DNA from: Craspedostauros australis
Taxonomy: Eukaryota > Bacillariophyta > Bacillariophyceae > Mastogloiales > Achnanthaceae
Assembly: GCA_026770025.1 (NCBI GenBank)
Contig: JAMXDE010000015.1
Span: forward strand, 1,364,001-1,428,000
DNA: 64,000 nucleotides
Reading direction: 5' to 3'
Shown here: positions 12,044 to 22,038 of the stretch, piece by piece
Numbering within the stretch: the stretch's first letter is position 1
How the letters are laid out: every line of letters begins with the position of its first letter
Position numbers and translations under genes: made by a program
Notes under the pieces: model-generated
What the model saw: the letters and a program-made list of their open reading frames with translations, nothing else
What the model was told of the DNA's origin: nothing
Database searches by the model: none

Positions 12044-14024
12044 GGTGCGATTGTAGTCGGAACAGCACATCATGTGACATCACATCACATCAACGTTGAC
12101 AACCATCGTGGTTTGGTGTGATGCTGTCATGCCATACCCACCACACATCAGACATCAGACATCGGACATCGCATAACATCGCATACATCATCCGACATCT
12201 TGACTTCCTCACACTGCAAGTATTCTCGCACGTTGCCGTTCTGACACTGTATCAAAAAAGAGTCATCGTCCGTACCGACGTTGCTTTGATCCATTCCATC
12301 CAACTTTGCTTCATCCCCAGTTCAGAACCCATCACCGTTTTCGTGCCAATCTCAACTGTTTTACTGTGACTGGTTGAAACAACAGGCAACACATCAACGA
12401 AACCGGTCATCGAACGAAACCAAGGCAGGTATTTTACATGCTACGCTCGTGGCATCATCAATCACACCCACTGGTTGAGAAACGGCATTGTTCTCTATTA
12501 ATAGCGCACTCTCTGACACACCCGATCACACGAGGCATCAGTACGACTACTCGAAAGCAATCCCCATCACCGTCCGTGCCAATACGCCAGAACGCTCTTG
12601 TTGGCTGCGGATCTCTCCAAAATCGATTCCTCGTTCTCACAATTTCAACTCAAGAACAACAACAAACACATCAACAGCAACAACACAAGTCAACTCAACC
12701 CAACTCAATAAACTCTTCGAACAAGCCATCAATCAATCACATACAACAGCTTCAAACCCAAACATCACAACAACCTATCCCACAAACGAACAAACAAACA
12801 AACACATCTATCCAATCATGAAGTACACCAACCTCACCGTCGCTCTCATCTCCTTTGTTGTTGTCGCCGACAACATGGCATCCACAACTGCATTCTTCTC
12901 ATCCGTCCTCACGTCGTCACCGGCGAGGCGTTCGGGAAAGCAGCAGATCCTCCCAGACCTGGGCAATATCGTCGAAGCACAGCATGAAGCCGTGCTGCAG
13001 ATTGCACTCGACATCGGCAAGTCCGGGGAATCGTCACGAATGGGAATCAAAGGACTCACACTGGAGCTGCATTCCGAAGCGGTCCCCAGCGACCAACCCT
13101 CCGTCAAATTGCCAGGTACGTACGAATACAACAAGAAGGGAAGGGAAGCTATAGAGAGTCAATCGTATTCGTCATCTGTCCGATCGATGTTGGCTGGCGA
13201 AAGCCTATCGAAAACGTGAGCGCATTTGCGTTCACCGCCATTTGCTGACACGTGTATTCCAATCCTCCGCTCTGCTCATCTCTATGCTCTACAAACGCCA
13301 CTGCGCGACCTCCCTCCCGTTCCTGCTGCAACAGGCATCAACGGTCCTCACCCAGAGCTCTCCAGCGGATCCAGACGCCTCGAAATTCAAGAAGAAGGTG
13401 GATTCGTCTCCCTCGGCGGCGCGCAGAAGGTGGGAATGAAGGACCCGTGCTGGGAGATGGTCTGGAGAGATGGCGCACCAGCAGGCTCGCTGGTGTGCGG
13501 ATTCGATATCTCCGATGACTACCACCGCAACGACGCCACGCTCCCCAAGGGCAAGACGTACATCAGCTTTCCGGTCTGGACGACGGAAGGCCTGGCCGAT
13601 GCACGAGAGCAGAAGGCCAAGTCCATGGGATACAACCAAGCCAAGCGAGACGCCTTGGATGAGTTCCAGCAGGAACCCAATCTCCTCCTCAAGGCATTGA
13701 AGTACAGAGAAGCATGCGTCGCGGCCGAGAAGTGCTCGTTGTATCCGATGCGAAATTTTGCCATCGTTCCGGACGCCGAGGAGATCGTCCCATTCCGCAA
13801 GCACCAGGAATCCGCCGACGATATCTGGTTGACCACACGCGGCGTCGTCTGGGCCACCGAGCTGCCGCGTGGGCAGAAGGTGGTGTTGGGGAGTGCCAAC
13901 ATCATCCAATCCACATTTTCGGAACAATAGGCACGCGCCAGTTTTGAATCGCTGCGTCGCTCCAATGCTCTGTGACAGAATCGCACTCACACAATACAAT
14001 GAACATAATAGTAATAGAGAGAAA
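12044..14024 (+). repeat. Duplicated block, copy B
   Basis: This is the second copy of the block at 6621-8585, offset by about 5.42 kb, with only small indels in the leader and 3' end. The introns are equally long (219 nt) and nearly identical, which points to a recent duplication or to gene conversion. Confidence 0.9.
12818..13930 (+). CDS. Predicted plastid-targeted protein, copy B
   Basis: Exons 12818-13115 and 13335-13930 (intron 13116-13334, phase 1) encode 297 residues. The presequence matches copy A: hydrophobic signal, then ASTTA|FFSS. Substitutions relative to copy A are mostly conservative: K to Q after GKQ, I to V in SEAVPSD, E to G in QKVGMKD, and a cluster (ADAREQKAKSMGYNQ) in the second exon. 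Both frames are intact, so both copies are probably expressed. The A/C-rich leader just before the ATG is shared as well, implying similar regulation. Function is unknown. Confidence 0.85.
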
Positions 14025-14397
14025 GCAATGTTGTACTCATACACAAACAATCACGCATGGCACTCCCAATGCCAAACCACCTGTCCAGCACAAGTGTCCT
14101 TCACTGCGTCGCGTTGTTACGATCGCCCCTGCAACTTCTCGCAACATTGTCGCCACCAGGCCTGAGACGGATTTACGACTAACCAACAGAGCATTCGAAC
14201 AACAAAGACAGAAGAAAACTGCTCTGCACCCGCAACGAGTCGCGAAGGAAAGGAGCCGAGTGCCATGTCGAAACTTGATGAAGTGTACTGTTCTCTTTTG
14301 CTTTGTCTTGCTTTACCATGTCGACATGACGAATGGGCCGATCTTGTAAGTTACGAGATGCTAGTACAGTACTCCGTACGACTGCGGCTTGCATCGT
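14025..14397. other. Intergenic, nothing recognised
   Basis: This is the 3' region between the plastid-protein gene and the end of the convergent Mic60 gene. Only short overlapping open frames are present. Confidence 0.5.
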
Positions 14398-16615
14398 CTA
14401 GTCCTTTGGCGCGTCCTTGGCCAGGGTGGCATTTGCGAGCGCGCATTCCAACCGGATCATCTTGAGTGCCTTGTCGACGGCGATGCGCTGCTTGGCACTT
14501 TCCTTCCAGTCTTGGACGGTGAAGGCGGCCTGCCCACCCTTCTCCAATCCATCTAACTGTTCGACGGCCTTTTCCAAATTGCCCAACTGAATTTGTCGTC
14601 GGGCGCGTGACAGGGCGTATTCGCTACGCGTGCTGGCGGTTTGTTCGGCTGGAGCAGCGTCATCCGGGCCTGGTGCCACCTTGAGCGTGGCAAAGGCCAT
14701 GCCCAGCAGCTGTCCCTCCAAGCCGACGTTGCCTTTGGGGACCATGGTTGCTTGACGCGCCTTGGTGTGGACGGACTCCTCGAACTGGGTCTGGAGCTCG
14801 GACAGGGATGGCACGCCCGCCGTGCGCACGGTGTCTGGAAGCAATCGGATGGCCGATTCGATGACGGAGTTGGGCGCGGTGATCGTGGTGGCGACGAGGG
14901 TCGCGATCTCCTTGGCGGCCGGTTCCGACGATTCCAATCGCTCGATGAGGGCCAGAGCAGCAGCGCTCATGTGATGCGCCTGCAGCGATCCCTGCTGGAA
15001 CTGCTTGGATGCCTTGAGCGCGGATTCGAGGTTCTGAACGCGGTCGACGAGCTGCTCCATCTGCTGGACCTTGACGGCGAGTTTCTGGGCGATCTCATCC
15101 TTGGCCTGGGCCAGCGATTGGCCGTACTGCTGCTCCATCTTGAACGAGAGCTGCTCGGCCGTGTCCTTTTCGAACTGCGCCTTCTCTTCGAAGTACTCCT
15201 GCTCCTGCAGCTTGAGGGCGTGATCGACGATGGTTTGCAGGGCCTGCTCCTTCCTGTAAAGCGCGCCCTGCATCTCTTGCGTCATGTCCATTTTCTGCGT
15301 CTTGAGACGACGCTCCATGGTATCCTCCATCTCCATCCGTTGCTTCTTCATCAATTGCGTGTATCTGTAGGTTGCAGGTGGCAGGTGGCAGGTTACATGT
15401 TGTTTGTTGGTGACGTAGAGCAGATCAGAGTAAAGTCACGTATGATGGCGGTTACGTCAGAACATGCAATGTATTGCATTGCAATGAAGAGGGTTGAGAG
15501 GGTGGTTGGGTGTGAGAAGAAGTGAATTCGTGGTGGATGATGATGATGGTGGTGGTGGATTGAATGTGAACACGGAATGTACGGTGAACGTGGAATAAAA
15601 AACACGATACAGCTGGCCACATGCATTGCTTCATTCCAGATGCATTCAGGATGCCAACGCAATCGCATCCACATCACCCCTTCAACATACGAGACGTATG
15701 GTAGCATGGCACATGAAAAGCAACCGCAGTTGAATGTTCCCATATTAGTACAACCCAACACATCGCATACACACATCGCACATACAACACGCACCGATCG
15801 GACGTCTCCTTCTCCTTCATCGCCAAGAACTCCTTCAACCGGACGGCCTCCCACTGCGTGCGCTCCTGCAATTCCTTGGACAACTGCACGAGACGAATCT
15901 TGAGCTGCGTGACGGAGAGGTCGTCCAAGTCCTCCAACGGAATCGCCGAGACCTTGGCCAGCTCCTCGTGGGCCTGGCCGAGGACCTGATTCTGCCGCTC
16001 GGCCAGGTCCCTCTTGAGCTCCATCAAGGCCGCATCCGTGGAGGGTTTGTAGGGCGCTGGTTGCTTGGAGGCCGGCGCCATGACGACGCGGTTGCCATTC
16101 GCGGGATGTTGCACGGCCGCCACAGCAGACGCAGCCGTCGCCTGGCCGCCGAACGTTGTGATTTGGGAGACCTTGTTTGGATCGGTCTCGTTTGGATCGG
16201 TCTCGTCTTCCTTCTTCGCTGGCGCCTCCTGCTTTGGAGCAGTAGCTTCGTCCTTCGTTTCCGCCACAACCGGCGCCGCCTTCTCCACGACCTCCTTGGT
16301 ATCGCCGTTGGCGCGGAGACCCAGCGTATCCAAGGCCTCCTTCGGAATGCTATCCGTGTAGTAGGCCGCGGCGGCTCCCCCGATGACCACAGCGCCAATC
16401 ACGAGCGGCGCTACCGACGAGCCACTCGCAGGAGGTTCGGTCGCTTTGACTGGCTTGGGTGCCTGGGCTGGCTTGGGTGCTGGCGCATCCTTGCCCAGCT
16501 GCTGCTTGTTCAAGGCGCGCTTTTTGGCGCTCGTCACCAGATTGCGCGCGCTGATTTGCACGGCCGGGATGCACGTCGACCGCGTGGTCGCTTTGAGCAA
16601 GACTTGTCGCAGCAT
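14398..16615 (-). CDS. MIC60: Mic60/mitofilin, MICOS inner-membrane subunit
   Basis: Exons 16615-15795 and 15364-14398 are joined by a 430-nt intron (GATCG|GTGCGT...CTACAG|ATACACG, phase 2), giving 595 residues. The start at 16615 gives a classic mitochondrial presequence (MLRQVLLKATTRSTCIPAV); an ATG 33 bases upstream is also in frame. Order: presequence, Pro/Ala/Lys linker, one membrane segment (about residues 66-86, GSSVAPLVIGAVVIGG), an acidic linker, a long coiled coil (about 190-400) across the exon joint, and a C-terminal mitofilin domain (LLGMAFATLKVAP, then EYALSRARRQIQLGNLEKAV). Mic60 anchors crista junctions in the inner mitochondrial membrane. The family call is firm; the length is somewhat shorter than animal mitofilin. 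Confidence 0.9.
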
Positions 16616-17199
16616 GGTTCTTTGATCGACGAATGGAATGCAACGCAATGTGGGATGGCTCTGCGACCTTCAGCAGTCTTCCCTCAACCTCGGATCTATC
16701 GATGTCAAGAGACGGCTCTGGATGTTGGCGATACGACTGGTGATGATGGTGTTGGTGATGGTGATGTCCACAGCGTTGCCCTCTCTTCGTGTCATCCAAT
16801 CCGACACGCTTCGCGATCATCGCCATCGCGGGTTCCTCTTCCGCGATCTTGTTGGTGTCTGTGGATCATCGGCGTTCTCCGACAAAGCGAATCATATGCC
16901 ACACCCGTTTATTCGGACAAGCGTATACTAAACAAGAATGACGCCATGACGAACAGACGAACGTGTTCCTGTTTCCGTTTTGCCGCGATTCCGCAGTCGC
17001 CATCGTGGATCATCATGGTGAATCATCATCACAACAGTACACCATCATCAAGCGCTGGATCCAGAACGAGAAACAGCAAATCATCACAACACTCAACTCG
17101 TGCCTTTGCATCACACTATACTTCAACTGTAGAATATTATTCTATTATAGATCGCACTCTACCCGTACATCATTCTACTGAATTGCATTACCATTGAGG
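16616..17199. promoter_or_regulatory. Shared upstream region of the divergent MIC60 and MOT1 genes
   Basis: These 584 bases separate two divergently transcribed genes, so they must hold both promoters. A TATA-like AT-rich stretch (GTAGAATATTATTCTATTATAG) lies near 17130-17151, about 50 bases before the MOT1 start. I recognise no specific transcription-factor site. Confidence 0.4.
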
Positions 17200-19284
17200 A
17201 TGGTGGGATCCGTGGACGAAGGCATGGAGCATGACTGCGACAGCGATGGATACGCCGGAGGGGTGGTGGGTGGAGGCGTTCCTTCGTCTGGGGATGATCA
17301 CACCGATCATGACAGCGTTCCGAGAGGGGGCAGTCGCAGCAGCGGCTACGGCCATGAGCATGAGCACGATACGGAGCATGACACGGAGCATGACTACGAT
17401 GACAGCTCCTCCCACCGATTCTTCATGGAGGCGCCGTCGCTGGATGACGGAGACGACTCCATGACGAACAGCAGCATCCGCACGAGGACGACGGCGAGGA
17501 CCAGGTTGGGGACTGGCAACGGAACGGAGATCAGCAACAGCCAGTCCATGTTCGATCAGGCTGCGTCGCACAGCATGGACCCGGCCTTTGCGTCGGCTGC
17601 GTCGTCCCCCATTGTCACGGCTGTCGATGAGAGGGACACCCTGCTCATGGCCAGTCCCACCACGGGCGCCGACGTCGAAGCGGATTTGGCCACGGCTCGT
17701 CGCATGGATGCCATGATGCCCCTCAACGGCAATGGCAGCAGCAACATCAACAACAGCAGCGGCAACAGCAATCGTGGTGACGCCATTGCCAACCACGGCA
17801 GCGGCAACAACAGCGGCGGCAATAGCAACAGCAATCCCTACGATCGGTACGGCCCCATCACGGTCGGAGGCATGGGAGAAGCGCCCTTCCTCTCCTTCTC
17901 CGCCTGCCACTGGTCCCGCATCAACCTATCCGAACTCTCGGGCGCATGCGGCGACTTCGGAACGCTCATTCCGCTCCTGGTGGCCATGGCGCGCGAGCGC
18001 ACCATCTTCTTGGCGCCCACGTTGTTCTGCACGGGCATGGTGCACATCATCACGGGCTTGCTGTGGGACATACCCATGCCGCTGCAACCCATGAAGTCCA
18101 TCGCCGCCATCGCCATCGCGGGAGGACTCAACCGCGTGCAGGTCACGACCTCCGGCATCTGGCTGGGCCTCATCATGTCCGCCCTCAGCATCAGCGGCGG
18201 CATCGAGGTCGTCAATCGCATCGTGCCCGTCAGCGTCGTGGGCGGCGTGCAGATCGGTGTCGGCATGCGGCTCGCCATCAGCGGCATGCACATGATCCAG
18301 ACCCTGCCGTGGTTCGGCGCGTTGGACTGCATCTTCACGGCCGTCGTCTGCACCTTGCTGTGCATGATCCTCCTCAAGGAACAGCAGCAACGTCAGGCCG
18401 CGGCGCCCCCGCAGAGCATGTCGCTGTGGCGGCGTCTCACGCAAAAGCCCCCCGTGGGTCTATACCTCTTCACAGCCGGCGTCGTCATCTCCACGATACG
18501 CACGTGCCTCCAGAAACCACAAAAGGCGGTCGACGAACTCGAGTCCATCTGGTTCGGCGCGCCCGTTCTCGTCAACGCGCTGCACAACGCCACATCGCAC
18601 GATTGGAAGACCGGCTTTCTCGAGGGCGCCATCCCACAGCTGCCCCTCACCACCTTGAACTCCGTCATCAGCGTCTGTCTGCTGGCCGACACGCTATTTC
18701 CGCACAAGCGCCACAACAACCACGAGTCCGTCGTTTCGCGCAAGGCCGTCTGTCTCAGCGTGGGCTTGCTCAACCTCGTCCTGTGTCCGCTGGGCGCCAT
18801 GCCCACGTGCCACGGCGCCGGTGGTCTGGCCGGCCAGCATCGTCTCGGCGCCGAGACGGGCACGTCCATGATCATGCTGGGCGTCATCAAGATGGCCGTC
18901 GCCGTTCTCTTCGGCCAGTCGCTGCTGCAGGTCCTCGATGCCCTGCCCGTCAGCATCTTGGGATTGATGCTCTGCATCGCCGGCCACGAACTCGCCACGA
19001 CGGGCAGCACGACCATCGTCAAGACGTACCACCGCAACGACGCCGCCACGGACGACGCGGGCGTGCCAGCCGCCACGTTGCGCCAAGCCACCGTCATTGC
19101 CATGGTGACGACCATCGTCATCGTCGGTCTGGGCAAGACGCATTACGGCGCCGTCTGCGGATGGATCACGCACATGGTCTACGGCACGGGCACGTTGGAG
19201 TTCGTGTCGTGGTGGCGGTGGGGGCATCATGACAATGACGTGTCGCAGTCGTATCATGGGATACCGCAGTCGCGGGCGGAGTGA
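17200..19284 (+). CDS. MOT1: MOT1-type molybdate transporter
   Basis: The protein has 694 residues from the ATG at 17200; the frame is open two codons further at a TTG. The first ~230 residues are a hydrophilic Asp/His/Ser/Asn-rich extension with homopolymer-like Asn/Ser/Gly runs. The transporter core then begins with the family signature ELSGACGDFGTLIPLLVAMA (about 245-264) and PMPLQPMKSIAAIAIAGG (about 292-309), followed by about ten hydrophobic segments. These two blocks define the MOT1 branch related to SulP sulfate transporters, which imports molybdate at the plasma or vacuolar membrane. A His/Asp-rich tail region before the core may be regulatory. A 428-residue open frame in another register (17946-19232, His/Arg-rich) is a codon-bias shadow. 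Confidence 0.9.
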   Translation: MVGSVDEGMEHDCDSDGYAGGVVGGGVPSSGDDHTDHDSVPRGGSRSSGYGHEHEHDTEHDTEHDYDDSSSHRFFMEAPSLDDGDDSMTNSSIRTRTTARTRLGTGNGTEISNSQSMFDQAASHSMDPAFASAASSPIVTAVDERDTLLMASPTTGADVEADLATARRMDAMMPLNGNGSSNINNSSGNSNRGDAIANHGSGNNSGGNSNSNPYDRYGPITVGGMGEAPFLSFSACHWSRINLSELSGACGDFGTLIPLLVAMARERTIFLAPTLFCTGMVHIITGLLWDIPMPLQPMKSIAAIAIAGGLNRVQVTTSGIWLGLIMSALSISGGIEVVNRIVPVSVVGGVQIGVGMRLAISGMHMIQTLPWFGALDCIFTAVVCTLLCMILLKEQQQRQAAAPPQSMSLWRRLTQKPPVGLYLFTAGVVISTIRTCLQKPQKAVDELESIWFGAPVLVNALHNATSHDWKTGFLEGAIPQLPLTTLNSVISVCLLADTLFPHKRHNNHESVVSRKAVCLSVGLLNLVLCPLGAMPTCHGAGGLAGQHRLGAETGTSMIMLGVIKMAVAVLFGQSLLQVLDALPVSILGLMLCIAGHELATTGSTTIVKTYHRNDAATDDAGVPAATLRQATVIAMVTTIVIVGLGKTHYGAVCGWITHMVYGTGTLEFVSWWRWGHHDNDVSQSYHGIPQSRAE

Positions 19285-19536
19285 TGGGGTGTGGTATGCA
19301 TAACGATGATACTATGATAACATGATAAGAATAGGATGGGATGGAGTCACCCGTCACTCTGTTACAGTCTCTCTGTCTCTGATGTCGCGACTATGGTGTC
19401 ATGGTGTAGACTACTGCGTGCACACGATGCGCCTGGAGTGCTTGATCTAAAGTAATGAATGAAGTATAATAGAAGAGAGTACTATACTCTGCTCCACTCC
19501 ACTCCACTCTCCTCCACGTGTACTCGTACGCTATGA
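19285..19536. other. Short convergent intergenic region
   Basis: These 252 bases lie between convergent stop codons and contain simple CTCCACTC repeats near 19489-19516. No gene is present. Confidence 0.5.
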
Positions 19537-21114
19537 TCAACCCATGACGCCCGAAGATCCGGGTTCACTCGGGGTCATTTCCAAGTCGTTGACGGACTTT
19601 TCGTCGCTGACATTGACGGTCGATTTGGACACATGTAATTTGGGAGTGACGAACATGGTCAGGAGGATGCCCAACATGATGCCGCCGAATAACGAAAGAA
19701 CGATGGCAACAGCGAACTTCTGCTTGTCGTCGTTGCTTGCCGGACTGGTTGCAATGTTCTTGTCGTTTGCAACGTCGTTGGAAGCAGCCGCCTTTAAGGC
19801 ATCCCTTTCCTTCTTGATGCACACATCGGCGACGGTATTTTGACAAGCATCGCACCAATCTTCGACGGTCGGCAGCATCGTTTGCGATAGCATGGTCTGG
19901 AACGCGTCCAACGAGCACGTGTCCGTCTCATCGGGACATTTCAGGGTGATCTTCTCCAAAGTCAACTGCGTGGCGACGTTCGTCGCGGAGATGTCCACCA
20001 AGGGCCTGGCTTCGTACACGATGCGCACGTACTTGGGTGCCGTGATACCCTGCGGGGCGTAAACTTCAATGACAAAGGCGGCGGCGTAATCGGGAATCGG
20101 ATCGTCGACGACGGGCAGGTTCATGGTGGCCATGAGACCGATGATGGTTGGATAATGCGCCGAGTAATGGTACAGCTTGCCTTTGCCGTCCTCGATGCGC
20201 GTGAGGATCTGACGCAGGAGGTTGGAACCGAGCAGGTTGTCGCTGTTGCCGACGCCGTACTTTTCGTACTCGACCTTGTGCGTGATCCGCTCCAGCATCT
20301 CCCATTCGGCGTCGGTCATATCCGCTGCGATCTGCGGGTTGATGACGGCGTCGCAGGCATCGTCGGACGTCGTGCATTCCGTCCGGATGAAGTGGATGGC
20401 GTCGTAGACGTTCCACAGATTCTCGAGCATGACGATCATGATGGGGATCTCCTCCACGACCACCACCTTGATGAACTGCGGAAAATGCTGGGCGTACTTC
20501 TTGAGCAGATCCACGTAGCCCATCTCCATGGTGAGCCACGACGGCGATGCGTACAGTTCCTTGAGGCGATCGTTGAAGACGGGACAGTTCTTGTAGGCGC
20601 GGATGGTGACGTCGTTATCCTCCCGCGTGGAGTAGACCGGCACCTCGGCTGCGTACAGGGCAGGATCGAAGTCGTTCTGCGGGCGGAAATCGCTGCCGAA
20701 CAACCCCAAAGCCAACGCGTTGGCGCTCGTCAGCGTGCGATCCAAATGCGACGACTCGAACTTGTGATCGAAGGGCGAGTAGCTGCCGAAGAAGGTGTCG
20801 CCGTAATGATCGCGCAGGCCCTGACCCAGAGCGTACATCTGCGCTGCGCCGCGCGACGTCAGCGGCACGCCGTCAGTCTCGAGCAGGTCGTACGAGTGCT
20901 TCGTGAGGGGCGCGCGGGCGCCGTGGCGCGTGATGACGTGCGCCTGCTGCAGATCGTACTTCCGCACGCCGTTGATGCCGTCATCGTAGTCGATGGTGCT
21001 CTTGTAGGCCTCTGCAGGTCTCAAACATGCGCATACCAGCAGCAGTGTCGGCAGTGTCGACAGCAGCGGCGTCGCCATCGTTCGCGGGAGGCGCGTTCTT
21101 CGTCTCGCCGTCAT
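19537..21114 (-). CDS. Histidine-acid-phosphatase-like type I membrane protein
   Basis: This single-exon protein has 525 residues. It has a signal peptide (hydrophobic about 14-30, with an alternative ATG at residue 13). The phosphohistidine loop RHGARAP is at about 63-69, and HLDRTLTSA (about 123-131) supplies the conserved Arg. The C-terminal catalytic block reads YSAHYPTI (about 317-324), where the family normally has His-Asp; here Asp is replaced by Tyr. A membrane segment (about 467-490) is followed by a short cytoplasmic tail. Histidine acid phosphatases hydrolyse phosphomonoesters in secretory or lysosomal compartments or at the cell surface. Without the Asp proton donor, activity may be altered or lost. 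Paired Cys near the C-terminus (CDACQNTVADVC) suggest a disulfide-rich stalk. Confidence 0.85.
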   Translation of the reverse strand: MTARRRTRLPRTMATPLLSTLPTLLLVCACLRPAEAYKSTIDYDDGINGVRKYDLQQAHVITRHGARAPLTKHSYDLLETDGVPLTSRGAAQMYALGQGLRDHYGDTFFGSYSPFDHKFESSHLDRTLTSANALALGLFGSDFRPQNDFDPALYAAEVPVYSTREDNDVTIRAYKNCPVFNDRLKELYASPSWLTMEMGYVDLLKKYAQHFPQFIKVVVVEEIPIMIVMLENLWNVYDAIHFIRTECTTSDDACDAVINPQIAADMTDAEWEMLERITHKVEYEKYGVGNSDNLLGSNLLRQILTRIEDGKGKLYHYSAHYPTIIGLMATMNLPVVDDPIPDYAAAFVIEVYAPQGITAPKYVRIVYEARPLVDISATNVATQLTLEKITLKCPDETDTCSLDAFQTMLSQTMLPTVEDWCDACQNTVADVCIKKERDALKAAASNDVANDKNIATSPASNDDKQKFAVAIVLSLFGGIMLGILLTMFVTPKLHVSKSTVNVSDEKSVNDLEMTPSEPGSSGVMG

Positions 21115-21954
21115 TTGTTTGCTGTTCAGCTGGTTTTAGCTGTCTTTAGCTGTTGAGAGTATGGAATAGAGTATAGTGGAGTCCTAGCGGAATGAAGTGA
21201 ATCTGGATGAATGGGAAGACACACCAGTAGATGCACTCTTGCGCATTTGTGCACTTGTTTGTGTGCCAATGTTTCGCATGCGTGTTGTGTTGTGCATTGT
21301 TGTGCCTTGTTGGGTGGTGGCAGGAAGGAGACAGACAGACACATCCCACAACAAACAGGAACGAACGAACAGAAACAAAGCTCCCGAAGAATGGGAATGC
21401 TGGCGGCGAAAGGGAAAACTGGTGAAACCGAACACCCAGCTGCGACACAAGCCGAATTGTTGCATGTCTAGCAACAGAAATAAGTTATTTATTATTTATT
21501 TTCACGCATATCCAATTTGTGAAATCGAACAATGTATCGATCTAATTTTCTTCCTCAAGTTAGACTACGGCGTCGTCCATTGATGATTCATATCACCATT
21601 CGATGCACCCTCATGCCATTCTCCGTTTCCTGTTTTGAATTTGTTTCAATGTCAAAAGTACTATTCTATGTTCTTGGTTGCACCTCTTCACCATCAAAGT
21701 TTGATCAACATTTACATCTACGTTCAGTGTTTACCTTGTTCTGACACCTCGATTCGTGCTCCACGTGATTGAAGTGATTGGATTCTGTTCACATGTCATC
21801 CACACCCATCACACGACCACACTGTGAACAAGAACGCACATGGCGACGATGATCGTGGCAATTGCATCATCTGTGATGCGATCACAACCTCATGGAGAGA
21901 GCACGCTCATACACAATGGTACACACGATAAATCGCATACTACCGTACGGCCCC
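21115..21954. other. Intergenic, nothing recognised
   Basis: This is the upstream region of the acid-phosphatase-like gene and of the first DUF6824 gene. Open frames are short and mutually overlapping. Confidence 0.5.
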
Positions 21955-22038
21955 TCCACCATCGTCCGCACTTTCACAACCACTTCCATCCAACAGTGAT
22001 CATCCTTTCACGGCCATACCCACTATCCATCACGTTAC

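Noticed and set aside
17946..19232. 428-codon plus-strand frame, His/Arg-rich
   Set aside because: Shadow of the MOT1 transporter in a neighbouring register, produced by its GC-rich codon use.
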